Assembly (NCBI RefSeq): GCF_000160575.1
Contig: NZ_GG697129.1
Coordinates: 385,167-449,166 of the forward strand
Length of the DNA stretch: 64,000 nucleotides
Source: Weissella paramesenteroides ATCC 33313
Lineage (GTDB): Bacteria > Bacillota > Bacilli > Lactobacillales > Lactobacillaceae
Direction: 5' to 3'
Part shown: piece after piece, positions 1 to 8,530 of the stretch
Position numbering within the stretch: the stretch's first letter is position 1
How the letters are laid out: each line of letters starts with the position of its first letter
Made by a program: the position numbers and the translations under genes
The notes under the pieces: model-generated
Seen by the model: only the letters and a program-made list of their open reading frames with translations
Database searches by the model: none
Told to the model about the DNA's origin: nothing

Positions 1-68
1 GCTTCCGATTATGCTGTTAAATTACAATCCGCATAATCTTTTTAGTAGTTGCCCACTAAACTATACAG

Positions 69-108
69 AACGTATCGCCCTTGTTTCCTTTTACAAGGGC
101 GATACGTT
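69..108 (+). terminator. Strong inverted repeat, likely terminator
   Basis: The 16-base arms at 69-84 and 93-108 are perfect complements around an 8-base loop. The right arm runs into TTTTGTTG on the plus strand. It would end a plus-strand transcript entering from the left, or act on both strands beyond menE. The gene it serves lies outside the window. Confidence 0.7.
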
Positions 109-201
109 TTGTTGATTGTGTATATCTGTCAAAACGTATCACCCCCTTTCCTAGATTACCAACCATTATAGTCGCTCATCTCAAAAATTCAAGGTAAATG
201 C

Positions 202-1653
202 TTATTTTATTTCTGATGATTCCGCAATCAAATGCGGCAATTTATGTCGTTGCACTTTACCGCTCGCTGTCCGTGGTAATTCTGATGCATTATAAAAGTG
301 TGCGGGTACCTTATAATGCGCTAACATGTCTCGACCAAAATTGCGTAACTCCTGTCGAGATAGCGACTTACCATCCGTAAACGTAACAAAAGCGACTGGT
401 ACCGCACCCCATTTTTCATCGGGGACACCTACCACTGCAATTTGCTTTATTGCATCTAGTTTCGCAAAGATCGATTCAATTTCATCAGGGAAGACATTTT
501 CACCACCTGATGAAATCATATCTCCTTCACGACCATCAATGTATAAGAAACCTTCGTCATCTAACCAACCCATGTCACCTGTATCAAACCAGCCATTTTC
601 GAATGTATTAGCATATTTCTCTGGTTGATTTAAATAGCCAACCGCTAATGTTGGCGATTTAATTTGGATGCGACCATGACGATTTTCATCCTGATGTGCA
701 ATACGAACTGAAACAGGGAACAGTGGCTTACCAGCTGACCCAATTTTCCGTTGCGCATTTGCCGCATCCAAGGCAATCACTTGTGATGCAGTTTCTGTCA
801 TACCATATGATTGCACAACTTCGATACCTGCTGCTGTTGCTCGTTGTAAAGTTGTTAAGTCAGTTGGTCCACCACCCAACAACATCGTACGAAAGTTTTT
901 GTGATAACGGGTTCCTGCTGGCAAATCACTCAGTAGTTGTGTCAACATCATCGGCACAACTGAAATCGTTGTCACTTCTCCACTTAATAAGGTTTTGTTA
1001 ATGGCATGAACATCAAATTTTTCAAACAGACGCACACCCATACCATAAATAAGTGATCTCATCATAATTGACAAACCACTAATATGAAAAATAGGAACAA
1101 CTGCCAGCCAGACATCCTCAGTCATAATGCCCAAATTTAACGCTGAGCCAATAGCTGAATAAAAATGGTTACCAAAGGTTTGCATGACCCCTTTAGGATT
1201 ACCGGTCGTTCCTGATGTATACATAATTGATGTTACTTTATTTAAGTCAAAGTCAGCAACGGGATTAATTAGTTCAGTAACCGGTATTGCCAATACTTCG
1301 GCAAAAGAAACTTGCTTATTGACTGATAGTGTTAAGTGAAAATCATTATCTTGCACGACAACCTGAATACCAGCATCTTTTAATTGAAAATCAATTTCTC
1401 TTGCAGATAAACGACGATTAATCAGAACGATTGTTTTACCTAATTGTTGTACAGCTAGAATCATCAAATAGCCTTGCAACTGATTTGAAGTAATTACCGC
1501 AATTCGTTCTTCATTTTGAGCAATCTGCGCCAATTGTGTCGCAATATGTTGCACCTGGTCGTTCATCTGCGCAAAGGTCAACTTTGTTTCCTGATACTGA
1601 ACAGCCAAATGGTCAGGTGATAATTGTGCGCGTTTTGTTAGCCAATTTTCCAT
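202..1653 (-). CDS. menE: o-Succinylbenzoate-CoA ligase (MenE)
   Basis: This 483-residue acyl-adenylate-forming enzyme activates o-succinylbenzoate to its CoA thioester in menaquinone/DHNA synthesis. The AMP-binding P-loop YTSGTTGNPKG lies near residues 145-155. The acyl-CoA-synthetase core YGMTET, the hinge region with TGD and DGREGD, and the C-terminal PRTASGKVQR lysine motif are all present. The length fits MenE, which is shorter than long-chain ligases. The ATG at 1653 follows AAGGAATATTC. It lies 91 bases after menB on the same strand, but a terminator-like hairpin separates them, so it may depend on readthrough. The MenE assignment rests on the menB neighbour as well as the fold. Confidence 0.9.
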   Translation of the reverse strand: MENWLTKRAQLSPDHLAVQYQETKLTFAQMNDQVQHIATQLAQIAQNEERIAVITSNQLQGYLMILAVQQLGKTIVLINRRLSAREIDFQLKDAGIQVVVQDNDFHLTLSVNKQVSFAEVLAIPVTELINPVADFDLNKVTSIMYTSGTTGNPKGVMQTFGNHFYSAIGSALNLGIMTEDVWLAVVPIFHISGLSIMMRSLIYGMGVRLFEKFDVHAINKTLLSGEVTTISVVPMMLTQLLSDLPAGTRYHKNFRTMLLGGGPTDLTTLQRATAAGIEVVQSYGMTETASQVIALDAANAQRKIGSAGKPLFPVSVRIAHQDENRHGRIQIKSPTLAVGYLNQPEKYANTFENGWFDTGDMGWLDDEGFLYIDGREGDMISSGGENVFPDEIESIFAKLDAIKQIAVVGVPDEKWGAVPVAFVTFTDGKSLSRQELRNFGRDMLAHYKVPAHFYNASELPRTASGKVQRHKLPHLIAESSEIK

Positions 1654-1694
1654 GAATATTCCTTCTATATATTTTTAAAGCAAAAATCGAATAA

Positions 1695-1734
1695 AAAACC
1701 CGATAGCTGACATTGACCTGTCGCTTACCGAGTC
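1695..1734 (-). terminator. Hairpin with T-run between menB and menE
   Basis: On the minus strand an imperfect stem of about ten pairs, with one bulge and two G-U pairs, is followed by TTTTTT. It lies directly after the menB stop. It may be a partial terminator that sets the menB:menE ratio. Confidence 0.55.
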
Positions 1735-1744
1735 TTCATTATTT

Positions 1745-2563
1745 TTATGGGAACTTTGGATACTTGGTAAAATCTGGTTGGCGCTTTTCAAGAAAGGCAT
1801 TCTTACCTTCTTTTCCTTCATCAGTTGTGTAATACAACATTGTGGCATCCCCAGCAAATTGTTGCAAACCAGCTAAACCATCTGTATCAGCATTCATCGC
1901 AGCTTTAATAAAGCGCAAAGCAGTTGGTGACTTTTGTAGAATGATATTAGCCCACTCTAACGTTGCATCTTCAACCTCAGCCAATGGTACGACGCGGTTG
2001 ATCCAGTTCATATCGTAAGCTTCTTGTGCTGTGTAGAACTTATTCAAGAACCAAACTTCCTTCGCACGCTTATGTCCAATAACACGAGCTAAGTAACCTG
2101 AACCATATCCTGCATCAAATGAACCAACCTTTGGTCCAGTTTGACCAAACATGGCATTATCAGCAGCTATCGTCAAATCACAAACTAGTTGCAAAATGTT
2201 ACCACCACCGACTGACCAACCTTTAACCATCGCAATAATTGGCTTTGGAATGATACGCATCAAGTGTTGCAAATCCAAAACGTTCAAACGTGCAATGTGA
2301 TCATGGCCAACATAACCACCATTACCACGTACTGATTGATCACCACCAGAAGAAAAGGCCTTATCCCCTTCTCCAGTTAAAATAATCACACCAATTGAAG
2401 CATCATCACGTGCAATTGAAAAAGCATCAATCATTTCTTGCACCATATCAGGTGTAAACGCATTATGATGACGTGGATTATTCATCGTAATCTTAGCAAT
2501 TGCATCAGCACGCTCAAAGAAAATTTCTGAGTATTCTTTAACTGTTGACCATTCTACTGTCAT
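1745..2563 (-). CDS. menB: 1,4-Dihydroxy-2-naphthoyl-CoA synthase (MenB)
   Basis: This crotonase-fold enzyme of 272 residues closes the ring of o-succinylbenzoyl-CoA to give DHNA-CoA. The family signature SGGDQSVRG sits at residues 72-80, and the second signature around [16 protein letters not shown] is near residue 140. Full family length is present, with the C-terminal arm [14 protein letters not shown] strong promoter lies upstream at 2618-2646. The thioesterase gene at 2701 is divergent, so hydrolysis of DHNA-CoA may be encoded next door. MenA is separate, at 53.1 kb. No other men genes are visible. Confidence 0.95.
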   Translation of the reverse strand: MTVEWSTVKEYSEIFFERADAIAKITMNNPRHHNAFTPDMVQEMIDAFSIARDDASIGVIILTGEGDKAFSSGGDQSVRGNGGYVGHDHIARLNVLDLQHLMRIIPKPIIAMVKGWSVGGGNILQLVCDLTIAADNAMFGQTGPKVGSFDAGYGSGYLARVIGHKRAKEVWFLNKFYTAQEAYDMNWINRVVPLAEVEDATLEWANIILQKSPTALRFIKAAMNADTDGLAGLQQFAGDATMLYYTTDEGKEGKNAFLEKRQPDFTKYPKFP

Positions 2564-2605
2564 ATTTATTTTGCCACTTCCTATTTTTTATATCTGTACA
2601 ATAAA

Positions 2606-2616
2606 CACTACTAGTG
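2606..2616. promoter_or_regulatory. Small palindrome beside the menB start of transcription
   Basis: CACTA-C-TAGTG is an 11-base palindrome placed just downstream of the menB -10 element. The position suits a repressor site, but the arms are only five bases. Confidence 0.3.
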
Positions 2617-2617
2617 C

Positions 2618-2646
2618 ATTATAATCTTTTCTATTATTTTTTCCAA
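2618..2646 (-). promoter_or_regulatory. menB promoter
   Basis: On the minus strand TTGGAA (2641-2646) and TATAAT (2618-2623) are separated by 17 bases, a near-consensus vegetative promoter facing menB. Confidence 0.75.
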
Positions 2647-2700
2647 ATTAATATTAAAATGAGGATTAATCTGATACTACTTTGAAAACGAGGGACGACC

Positions 2701-3075
2701 ATGGATGCATTACAATTTTTAAACGTTGAAAACAAACTCATAACTGCTGAAAAAACAATCATACAACTACCAATCACCGATCAGATTAAGCAACCCTATG
2801 GTATCGTGCATGGTGGTATTAATGCTTTTCTTGCTGAAACAGCAGCTAGTCTAGGCGCTAATGCTAGCTTAACAAATCCCGACCAAATTCCTGTCGGTGT
2901 TGATATTCATACACATCATTTAAATGCTGCAACGACTGGTACATTACTTGCGATTGCGACACCCATCAAGTTAGGTCATCGTATTCAGACGTGGACGGTA
3001 GATACCATTATTGCAGAAACTAAGCAACAAACCTCAACGTCAACAGTGACTATTATGATAACCACGAAACATTAA
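2701..3075 (+). CDS. Hotdog-fold thioesterase, probable DHNA-CoA thioesterase
   Basis: This 124-residue single-domain hotdog protein is of the PaaI/YbgC-like thioesterase type. The signature YGIVHGGINAFLAETAAS near residues 36-53 carries the HGG motif and the catalytic acid region. The protein stops after one domain, the usual size. The ATG at 2701 follows GAGGG with a six-base gap. It is divergent from menB, which suggests it hydrolyses DHNA-CoA (MenI-type role). That substrate is inferred from location alone, and the family also includes general acyl-CoA thioesterases. Confidence 0.8.
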   Translation: MDALQFLNVENKLITAEKTIIQLPITDQIKQPYGIVHGGINAFLAETAASLGANASLTNPDQIPVGVDIHTHHLNAATTGTLLAIATPIKLGHRIQTWTVDTIIAETKQQTSTSTVTIMITTKH

Positions 3076-3135
3076 TTTTCACTTCAATTAATGGCATCAA
3101 ACCTATTTATTAATTTAGGTAAAATTTATTTTTAA

Positions 3136-3176
3136 TAACGATTAACAATCATGTATCATATAATTATTAACCGTTA
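3136..3176. promoter_or_regulatory. Inverted repeat bracketing a -10 box (candidate operator)
   Basis: TAACGATTAA (3136-3145) and TTAACCGTTA (3167-3176) are complementary except for one base, with centres 31 bp apart. A TATAAT at 3159-3164 lies between them and no good -35 is present. The right arm reaches the ribosome-binding site of the next gene. The layout suits a regulated promoter. Confidence 0.45.
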
Positions 3177-3192
3177 AGGGAGGATTTACCTT

Positions 3193-3468
3193 ATGAAAAA
3201 TAAAAACACCGTCTTGTTGAAACAATTTGACCTTGCTATTCAATCTGTTGGTAAAGAAACCACGCTTGGTATTTACCTAAAAAAATATCAAATAAAATTG
3301 CTGAACAACCAACTAAAAGGAATTGAAATACCTCGTTTCATAGATAATAATTCTAAAATTGCTCGAGTAGATAACCAAGGCATTCCAACTGAAGTGCTTA
3401 AACTCATGTCAATGGTCAACAAGAAGGGTATATTAGGTGGTTTTGGTCTTGGTTTACGAATGCTGTAA
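3193..3468 (+). CDS. Small basic protein of unknown function
   Basis: The protein has 91 residues, is Lys-rich, lacks Cys and has no obvious membrane segment. The C-terminus is glycine-rich (KKGILGGFGLGLRML). The start is well supported by AAGGGAGG seven bases before the ATG. It is monocistronic and ends at a bidirectional terminator. I do not recognise a family. The size and its own operator-like site resemble small immunity or stress proteins, but no motif supports either. Confidence 0.6.
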   Translation: MKNKNTVLLKQFDLAIQSVGKETTLGIYLKKYQIKLLNNQLKGIEIPRFIDNNSKIARVDNQGIPTEVLKLMSMVNKKGILGGFGLGLRML

Positions 3469-3509
3469 GTCTATTAAATTGAATAAAAATATAACAATTT
3501 ATATAAAAA

Positions 3510-3572
3510 ACTATCAGTCTAACTTTGTTCGTGCACACTATTGTGACGCACCTTAATCAACCGACTGACAGT
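3510..3572. terminator. Bidirectional terminator between convergent genes
   Basis: Arms ACTATCAGTC (3510-3519) and GACTGACAGT (3563-3572) pair with one G-U. A-rich and T-rich runs lie on both sides, and a second small stem sits within the loop. Confidence 0.6.
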
Positions 3573-3599
3573 CATTTAAATATTTTTTATATGTGTCTT

Positions 3600-3917
3600 C
3601 TACATCTCGTCCAAACGTCCCCATTTAGGCTGCTCATTTGTTTGTGAATCAGTATCTACAATATCATCTGTGACATCTGTTACAGGTGCGTGTTCTGCTG
3701 CTAATACATTCGCTAATACATCGTACAGTGCAACCACCTCATCATGAGATAAAGTTAACCCTTTACCCATCTTACTATTGTCTGGTGACCATGAACGTAT
3801 GTCGAATTTAGGTTTATTTTCACCCCATTGCACAAAGTTTAATTGCAATTCCCAACCACTTTTACTAGTTGATAATGTACCAAATTTTTCTAAAATATCA
3901 TATGATAATTTTGCCAT
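3600..3917 (-). CDS. YdbC-type PC4-like ssDNA-binding protein
   Basis: The protein has 105 residues and resembles the YdbC family, which has the fold of the eukaryotic PC4 coactivator and binds single-stranded DNA. Family features visible are the N-terminal strand pair, the WxxxLNxVxW-like stretch near residue 22, and KFDIRSWSPDNSKMGKGLTL near residues 37-56. An acidic Thr/Asp-rich tail follows. AGGAGG before the ATG supports the start. It lies 24 bases after ansA on the same strand, so the two may be co-transcribed. The physiological role is not clear from sequence. Confidence 0.75.
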   Translation of the reverse strand: MAKLSYDILEKFGTLSTSKSGWELQLNFVQWGENKPKFDIRSWSPDNSKMGKGLTLSHDEVVALYDVLANVLAAEHAPVTDVTDDIVDTDSQTNEQPKWGRLDEM

Positions 3918-3941
3918 TTGCGCCTCCTCTTTAACTGCACA

Positions 3942-4931
3942 TTAGACGAATCCAATATCATGAGCCGTTTGCGTCTGAATCATCTCTGTGATTCTTTGCG
4001 GGTCGCGTGTTTGATCTAATACCCACATCAACTTTGCGACGACTGCCTCAGTATTCATATCACCAACTGTAACACCACCAGCATCCGCAACTCGTTTACC
4101 GACTTCATACAAATTAATATCTTGACCTTCTTCTAAAATTTGTGTCGTGATAATAACTGGAATATCTGCAGCAATAAGTTTCTCGATACCCGGAATCAAA
4201 TTACGTCGTTGGAACGGTAAACCACCATTACCAAAACTCTCAATAATGACACCATGTGTATGCGCAACTAAATAATCAAATATATCTACTGAAAGTCCTG
4301 GAAAGGCCTTCAAAACAAAAATATTTGGATCCAAAGAAGTGTGTGACTTTAATAATGGTTCTTCTGGCTCTGGTTCATATAATGACACCATTTCCCCAGC
4401 ATTCACACTTGCCAAATAAGGATAGTTAATACTCTCAAACGCATCATAACTCTTTGTCTTGGTCTTAACAGCGCGCGTCCCCATCATGACCAAACCGTTA
4501 AATACAAGATATACTCCCGTCAAATGCGTTTTACTAGCAAACGTGACAGCATCATCCAGGTTTCTAATAGCATCTGACTGCATTTCACCTAATGGAATTT
4601 GTGATCCGGTCAACGCAACTGGTTTTTTAATACCATATAGCAAGTATGACAAGGCGGCTGCGGTATAACCCATTGTATCTGTACCATGAGTCACAATAAA
4701 ACCATCAAATTCATCCTGATGTTCTAGTATGCGTCCGGCGATAATCAACCAATCTTCAGGTTGCATATTAGTTGAGTCTTTTCCCATGATGTTTTCGACA
4801 GACATCATCACATCATCACGTGGTACAACATAGGTCATCAATTCATCAGCTGTCATTCCTGGCGCTAAACCTTGAGCAGTTTTTGTTGACGCAATGGTTC
4901 CTCCTGTAGTTAAAACCAATAATTTTTTCAT
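3942..4931 (-). CDS. ansA: L-asparaginase, type I
   Basis: This cytoplasmic amidohydrolase converts asparagine to aspartate and ammonia. The first catalytic Thr motif TTGGTIAS is at residues 8-15 and the second, THGTDTMGYTA, at 81-91. The roughly 330-residue length without a signal peptide fits the type I bacterial enzymes. An upstream ATG at 4949 is in frame, but the ATG at 4931 has GGGAG at good spacing and starts with the usual MKKLLVL strand. It is flanked by a permease gene at 5.0 kb, consistent with amino-acid catabolism. Confidence 0.9.
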   Translation of the reverse strand: MKKLLVLTTGGTIASTKTAQGLAPGMTADELMTYVVPRDDVMMSVENIMGKDSTNMQPEDWLIIAGRILEHQDEFDGFIVTHGTDTMGYTAAALSYLLYGIKKPVALTGSQIPLGEMQSDAIRNLDDAVTFASKTHLTGVYLVFNGLVMMGTRAVKTKTKSYDAFESINYPYLASVNAGEMVSLYEPEPEEPLLKSHTSLDPNIFVLKAFPGLSVDIFDYLVAHTHGVIIESFGNGGLPFQRRNLIPGIEKLIAADIPVIITTQILEEGQDINLYEVGKRVADAGGVTVGDMNTEAVVAKLMWVLDQTRDPQRITEMIQTQTAHDIGFV

Positions 4932-5036
4932 CGGCTTTTCTCCCATCAATTTAAACGACTAGTATCTAATTATTATCGCACACTTATATTTGCGAACATA
5001 CTACTAATCATAAAAATAATACTATCCTGACTTTAC

Positions 5037-6446
5037 TTAACTATGATGACTACCGTAGAAAAGATACACAATAAACCCAATTACCAACCATCCAACAGTT
5101 AAATAAATAGCAGTCGTATTTAACGAACATAGTAATAAGAAAGCAGCCAATGCAGCTAATATTGGCAGTACTGGGTACCACGGCATTTTATAACCACTGT
5201 GATCAATATCAGCCCGTTTACGCAGTTTCAAAACTGCCAAGCCAGCTACAATAAAGGCGATCAACGTACCTGCAGACACCAAATTTGCCAACATGTCAAT
5301 TGGGAAAACACCTCCCAGAATAATCGCAATTGCTGTAATAATCCCAGTCGCTACTTTAGGTAGCCCCGCATTGTCCAATTGTGCAAGTTGACGTGGCATC
5401 AGTCCGTCGCGACCAAACGAATACACCAATCGTGACCCGCCAATCAATAAAGCAACTAATCCAGAAAACATCCCCACTAATGCGACAACTGACAATAAAT
5501 TAGCTGTTAATAAATGTCCTGATTCACGCAACGCCCATGCCGCTGGTTCAGCGTTACCAGCAAATTTTTCATATGGATACATCCCCGTTAAAATTGCTGC
5601 GACACCCACAAATAAAGCCGTTGCAATGACTAATGTACCAACGATTGCTTGTGGCATTGTTTTCTGTGGATTTTTCACCTCTGCTGAATTAGCTGCAATC
5701 GTATCAAAACCGATGTATGAAAAGAAAATTTGCGTTGCCCCGGCAATAATCCCAGTAATACCACCAAAATGAGTGCCCGTTTGATGATGGGGAATAAATG
5801 GCAGCCAGTTTTTCACTTGAACTGCAGTAGCCCCCACCACAATAAAGATAATAATGACAGCAATTTTACCAACGACAAGCCAATTTTCAATTCGAGCAAT
5901 ATTTCTCAGCCCGCGGGAAGCTAGGACACCGACCACTAAAATTGCTATGGCACCAAATAAATCAAAGCCCGTTCCTTTTGCTAAATTGAACGATGCTTGA
6001 AAAAATTTTGGTAATTCGAAGCCAAAGCTTGCTAAAAAGCCTTGGAAATACGAGGACCATGCCGACGAAACCAGCGCCAAAGCAATCAAATATTCTGCTA
6101 AAATTGCCCATCCCGCAATCCAACCAATGAATTCACCAAAAATAACATTTGCCCACGAATAAATTGAACCAGCAAATGGCATGGCCGATGCTAACTCTGA
6201 ATAGGCTAAAGCGGATAATCCGGCAATTAATGCTGCAATAACAAAAGAAATCACGACTGCTGGACCTGCATATTCGGCTGCCACAATGCCTGGCATAGTA
6301 AAAACACCAGCACCAACTACCGTACCAATCCCCATTGCAATCATTTCTCTTTTTCCTAATACCGGCTGCAGTTTGCCGTCTTTATCTGCATAACTACTCG
6401 GATTTTCGCGTCGAATCATTTTTTGCCATAATTTCAATTGTGACAT
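5037..6446 (-). CDS. APC-superfamily cationic/branched-chain-type amino-acid permease
   Basis: This membrane protein has about 469 residues and roughly 12 predicted segments. The family signature GIGTVVGAGVFTMPG in TM1 and the SYIGFD region of TM6 match the CAT/YfnA-like branch of APC transporters. The ATG at 6446 follows AGAGG with a seven-base gap, so the longer reading to 6482 is unlikely. It shares organisation with the permease at 34.3 kb (an N-terminal WQKM helix, then a conserved GKREMIAMGIG segment). The substrate cannot be read from sequence. Unlike that gene, I find no leader ORF or terminator upstream. Confidence 0.85.
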   Translation of the reverse strand: MSQLKLWQKMIRRENPSSYADKDGKLQPVLGKREMIAMGIGTVVGAGVFTMPGIVAAEYAGPAVVISFVIAALIAGLSALAYSELASAMPFAGSIYSWANVIFGEFIGWIAGWAILAEYLIALALVSSAWSSYFQGFLASFGFELPKFFQASFNLAKGTGFDLFGAIAILVVGVLASRGLRNIARIENWLVVGKIAVIIIFIVVGATAVQVKNWLPFIPHHQTGTHFGGITGIIAGATQIFFSYIGFDTIAANSAEVKNPQKTMPQAIVGTLVIATALFVGVAAILTGMYPYEKFAGNAEPAAWALRESGHLLTANLLSVVALVGMFSGLVALLIGGSRLVYSFGRDGLMPRQLAQLDNAGLPKVATGIITAIAIILGGVFPIDMLANLVSAGTLIAFIVAGLAVLKLRKRADIDHSGYKMPWYPVLPILAALAAFLLLCSLNTTAIYLTVGWLVIGFIVYLFYGSHHS

Positions 6447-6622
6447 AATTAAACCTCTAATTTCTTGCGTACGATATCGCAAATTTTTAAGACACTTTTT
6501 AAATATCTCGAATAACGACTATTTCAATATATAATAGCTAGTTATGATTGATTTTGTTGACTTTTTATTATTATTTAATTAATAAATTAGTCACTCATAT
6601 CGATGAGATTTTAAATTTTCTC

Positions 6623-6651
6623 TTGTCATCCTGGCATAATAATGATATTCT
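6623..6651 (+). promoter_or_regulatory. Promoter of the Thr-rich leader and permease
   Basis: TTGTCA (6623-6628) and TATTCT (6646-6651) are spaced by 17 bases. The predicted start lies about 27 bases before the leader ORF. Confidence 0.6.
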
Positions 6652-6685
6652 TCTAATTATTAATTAATGCACGGAGGAAATCGTT

Positions 6686-6775
6686 ATGTTAGTTTACAAA
6701 GCAAAAAACTTAATCTTAGCAGATCATCTAACGACCACCACCTCAACCACCCTTTTGGCTGGTTGGGATATTTAA
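6686..6775 (+). CDS. Threonine-rich leader peptide
   Basis: This 29-codon ORF begins at ATG 6686, preceded by GGAGG with good spacing, and ends at TAA 6773-6775. Codons 16-22 are ACG ACC ACC ACC TCA ACC ACC, six Thr codons in seven, followed by two Leu codons. No known protein domain is present. The Thr run overlaps the first strand of a hairpin (6744-6752 with 6757-6765), and a terminator follows before the permease gene. The form resembles a ribosome-stalling leader peptide such as ThrL of enterobacteria, but the sequence itself is unrelated. Confidence 0.7.
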   Translation: MLVYKAKNLILADHLTTTTSTTLLAGWDI

Positions 6776-6862
6776 CGTGCTGTTAATAACTATTGATTGT
6801 TAACAAACCGTCCAATCAGCTCGACACCCGCTTTGCGGTGCAAGTTGATTGGGCGGTTTTTT
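6744..6862 (+). promoter_or_regulatory. Attenuator with alternative hairpins and terminator
   Basis: Segment 1 (CAACCACCC, 6744-6752) can pair with segment 2 (GGCTGGTTG, 6757-6765). Segment 2 (GGCTGGTTGGGA) can instead pair with segment 3 (TCCAATCAGC, 6811-6820). Segment 3 is the left arm of a strong terminator (6806-6856) followed by TTTTTT. A ribosome stalled on the Thr codons would cover segment 1 and favour the 2:3 antiterminator. Confidence 0.6.
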
Positions 6863-6897
6863 GTATACTTTTTTAGGAGAAAGAGGAGTGTCACATA

Positions 6898-8282
6898 TGA
6901 AGAGTGAGCAGATAAAGTCTGAACGTCAGTTAAAACGTTCGTTAACGAGTGGTCAAATGCAAATGATTGCCTTAGGTGGCACAATTGGTGTCGGTCTATT
7001 TATGGGATCAACATCAACCATTCAATGGACTGGTCCATCAGTCCTATTAGCCTATGCCTTTGTTGGTATTTTGCTATATCTTGTGATGCGCGCTTTAGGT
7101 GAAATGATTTTCATTAATCCAACAACTGGATCATTTGCTGACTACGCTTCAAATTATATTCACCCTTTAGCCGGTTACCTCACAAAATGGAGTAATGTTT
7201 TTCAATATATCGTCGTTGGTATCAGTGAAGTTATTGCTGTCAGCACTTATTTAAATTATTGGTGGCCCCACTTGCCTGGTTGGATATCGGGTGTGGTTGT
7301 CATCGCGACACTAACACTTGCCAACCTGACTTCTGCTAAGGCTTACGGTACGATGGAATTTTATTTTGCCATGATCAAAGTAGTAACGATTATTGTGATG
7401 ATTGTCCTAGGTGCAATGGTCATTTTTCTAGGGTTAGGTAATCATTGGCACGCAATCGGTCTTTCAAATTTATGGTCACACGGTGGCTTCTTCACGGGTG
7501 GCTTTAAAGGATTTATCTTTGCCATGTCAATTGTCGTTGGGTCTTATCAAGGAATTGAGGTACTGGGTATTACGGCTGGTGAAGCTGAACATCCTAAACA
7601 TGCCATTGTTTCATCAATTCGTTCAATCGTTTGGCGTATTTTAATTTTCTATATCGGTGCTATTTTTGTCATTGTGACAATCTACCCTTGGAACCAACTT
7701 GACGCAGTCGGTTCACCATTCGTAGAAACATTTTCAAAAGTTGGTATTTCAGGTGCTGCCGGTATCATTAATTTCGTGGTCCTAACTGCCGCTATGTCAG
7801 GTGCTAATTCTGGTATCTATAGTTCAAGTCGTATGTTGTTCAAACTATCAAAAGATGGTGAAACAGCTAAGCCATTATCAAAACTATCATCACGTCAAGT
7901 ACCTTATGTTTCAATTCTTGCCATCTCTGGTGGTATTCTACTAGGATTGATTTTAAATACTGTCTTCTCTGCATATAATAAATCAACTGCTGACTTGTTT
8001 GTCTTAGTATATAGTTCAAGTGTATTACCTGGTATGGTGCCTTGGTTTGTTATCCTATTTTCAGAATTAAGGTTCCGGGCTTCTAATAAAACACTAATGG
8101 CTGAGCATCCTTTTAAAATGCCGCTATATCCATTAACAAACTATTTTGCACTACTTTCATTGTTGGTTATTGTTGTCTTTATGTTTATTAATCCAGATAC
8201 ACGCGTTTCTGTCAGCATCGGTGCTGGTTTCCTAATTTTGCTATCTGTTATCTTTTTCGTTCAAGAAAGAAAGAAAAATTAA
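6898..8282 (+). CDS. AAT-family amino-acid permease under Thr-leader control
   Basis: The permease has about 461 residues and 12 predicted membrane segments. TM1 carries the AAT-family signature MIALGGTIGVGLFMGS, and the loop after it has TGPSVLLAYAF. The ATG at 6898 follows GAGAAAGAGGAG; the upstream in-frame start at 6849 falls inside the terminator and is rejected. The family includes transporters of Lys, Pro, Ser/Gly/Ala and others, so the substrate is not fixed by homology. The Thr-codon leader upstream suggests threonine or a related amino acid. A hairpin terminator follows the stop codon. Confidence 0.85.
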
Positions 8283-8291
8283 AATATAAAG

Positions 8292-8328
8292 GAGGCTGGG
8301 ACAGATGTTGTCTCAGCCTCTAATTTTT
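8292..8328 (+). terminator. Terminator after the permease
   Basis: GAGGCTGGGACA (8292-8303) pairs with TGTCTCAGCCTC (8309-8320) and is followed by TAATTTTT. Its tail (GCTAAAAGATATTAATTA) matches tails of other terminators in the window. Confidence 0.75.
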
Positions 8329-8363
8329 GTGCTAAAAGATATTAATTAAACGCATGTTAGTTT

Positions 8364-8501
8364 GACAGCATAAACGCGTTCCAAAAGTCTGAAGCCTCAA
8401 TGTAACGCAATTTACGACATTTCTGTCCTTCGCTTTGCTTCGGCCAAAAATGACGAAAACCACGTTACACACCGGCTTCAAAACGACTTTTGTCTCGCTC
8501 T
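8364..8501 (-). repeat. Long-hairpin dispersed element, full-length copy
   Basis: Read on the minus strand, the element begins AGAGCGAGACAAAAGTC, ends GAACGCGTTTATGCTGTC, and folds on itself along most of its 138 bases. The apex GCCGAAGCAAAGCGAAGG resembles the apex of the tandem units at 23.0-23.4 kb. The copy at 60.7 kb has the same arms but lacks about 46 bases of the apex. Confidence 0.75.
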
Positions 8502-8530
8502 CTTTTTTCATTGCGTCTATTCAAAATTAT

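Noticed and set aside
3136-3176. LytTR binding site at the 91-residue protein gene
   Set aside because: The two halves are inverted and centred 31 bp apart, while LytTR sites at 45.7 and 46.8 kb are direct repeats with 21-bp period. It is kept only as a generic operator.
6623-6898. T-box riboswitch
   Set aside because: I find no T-box sequence (GGGTGG-type), no stem I with a specifier loop and no AG-bulge pattern. A translated leader explains the region better. The same holds at 20.9 and 35.8 kb.
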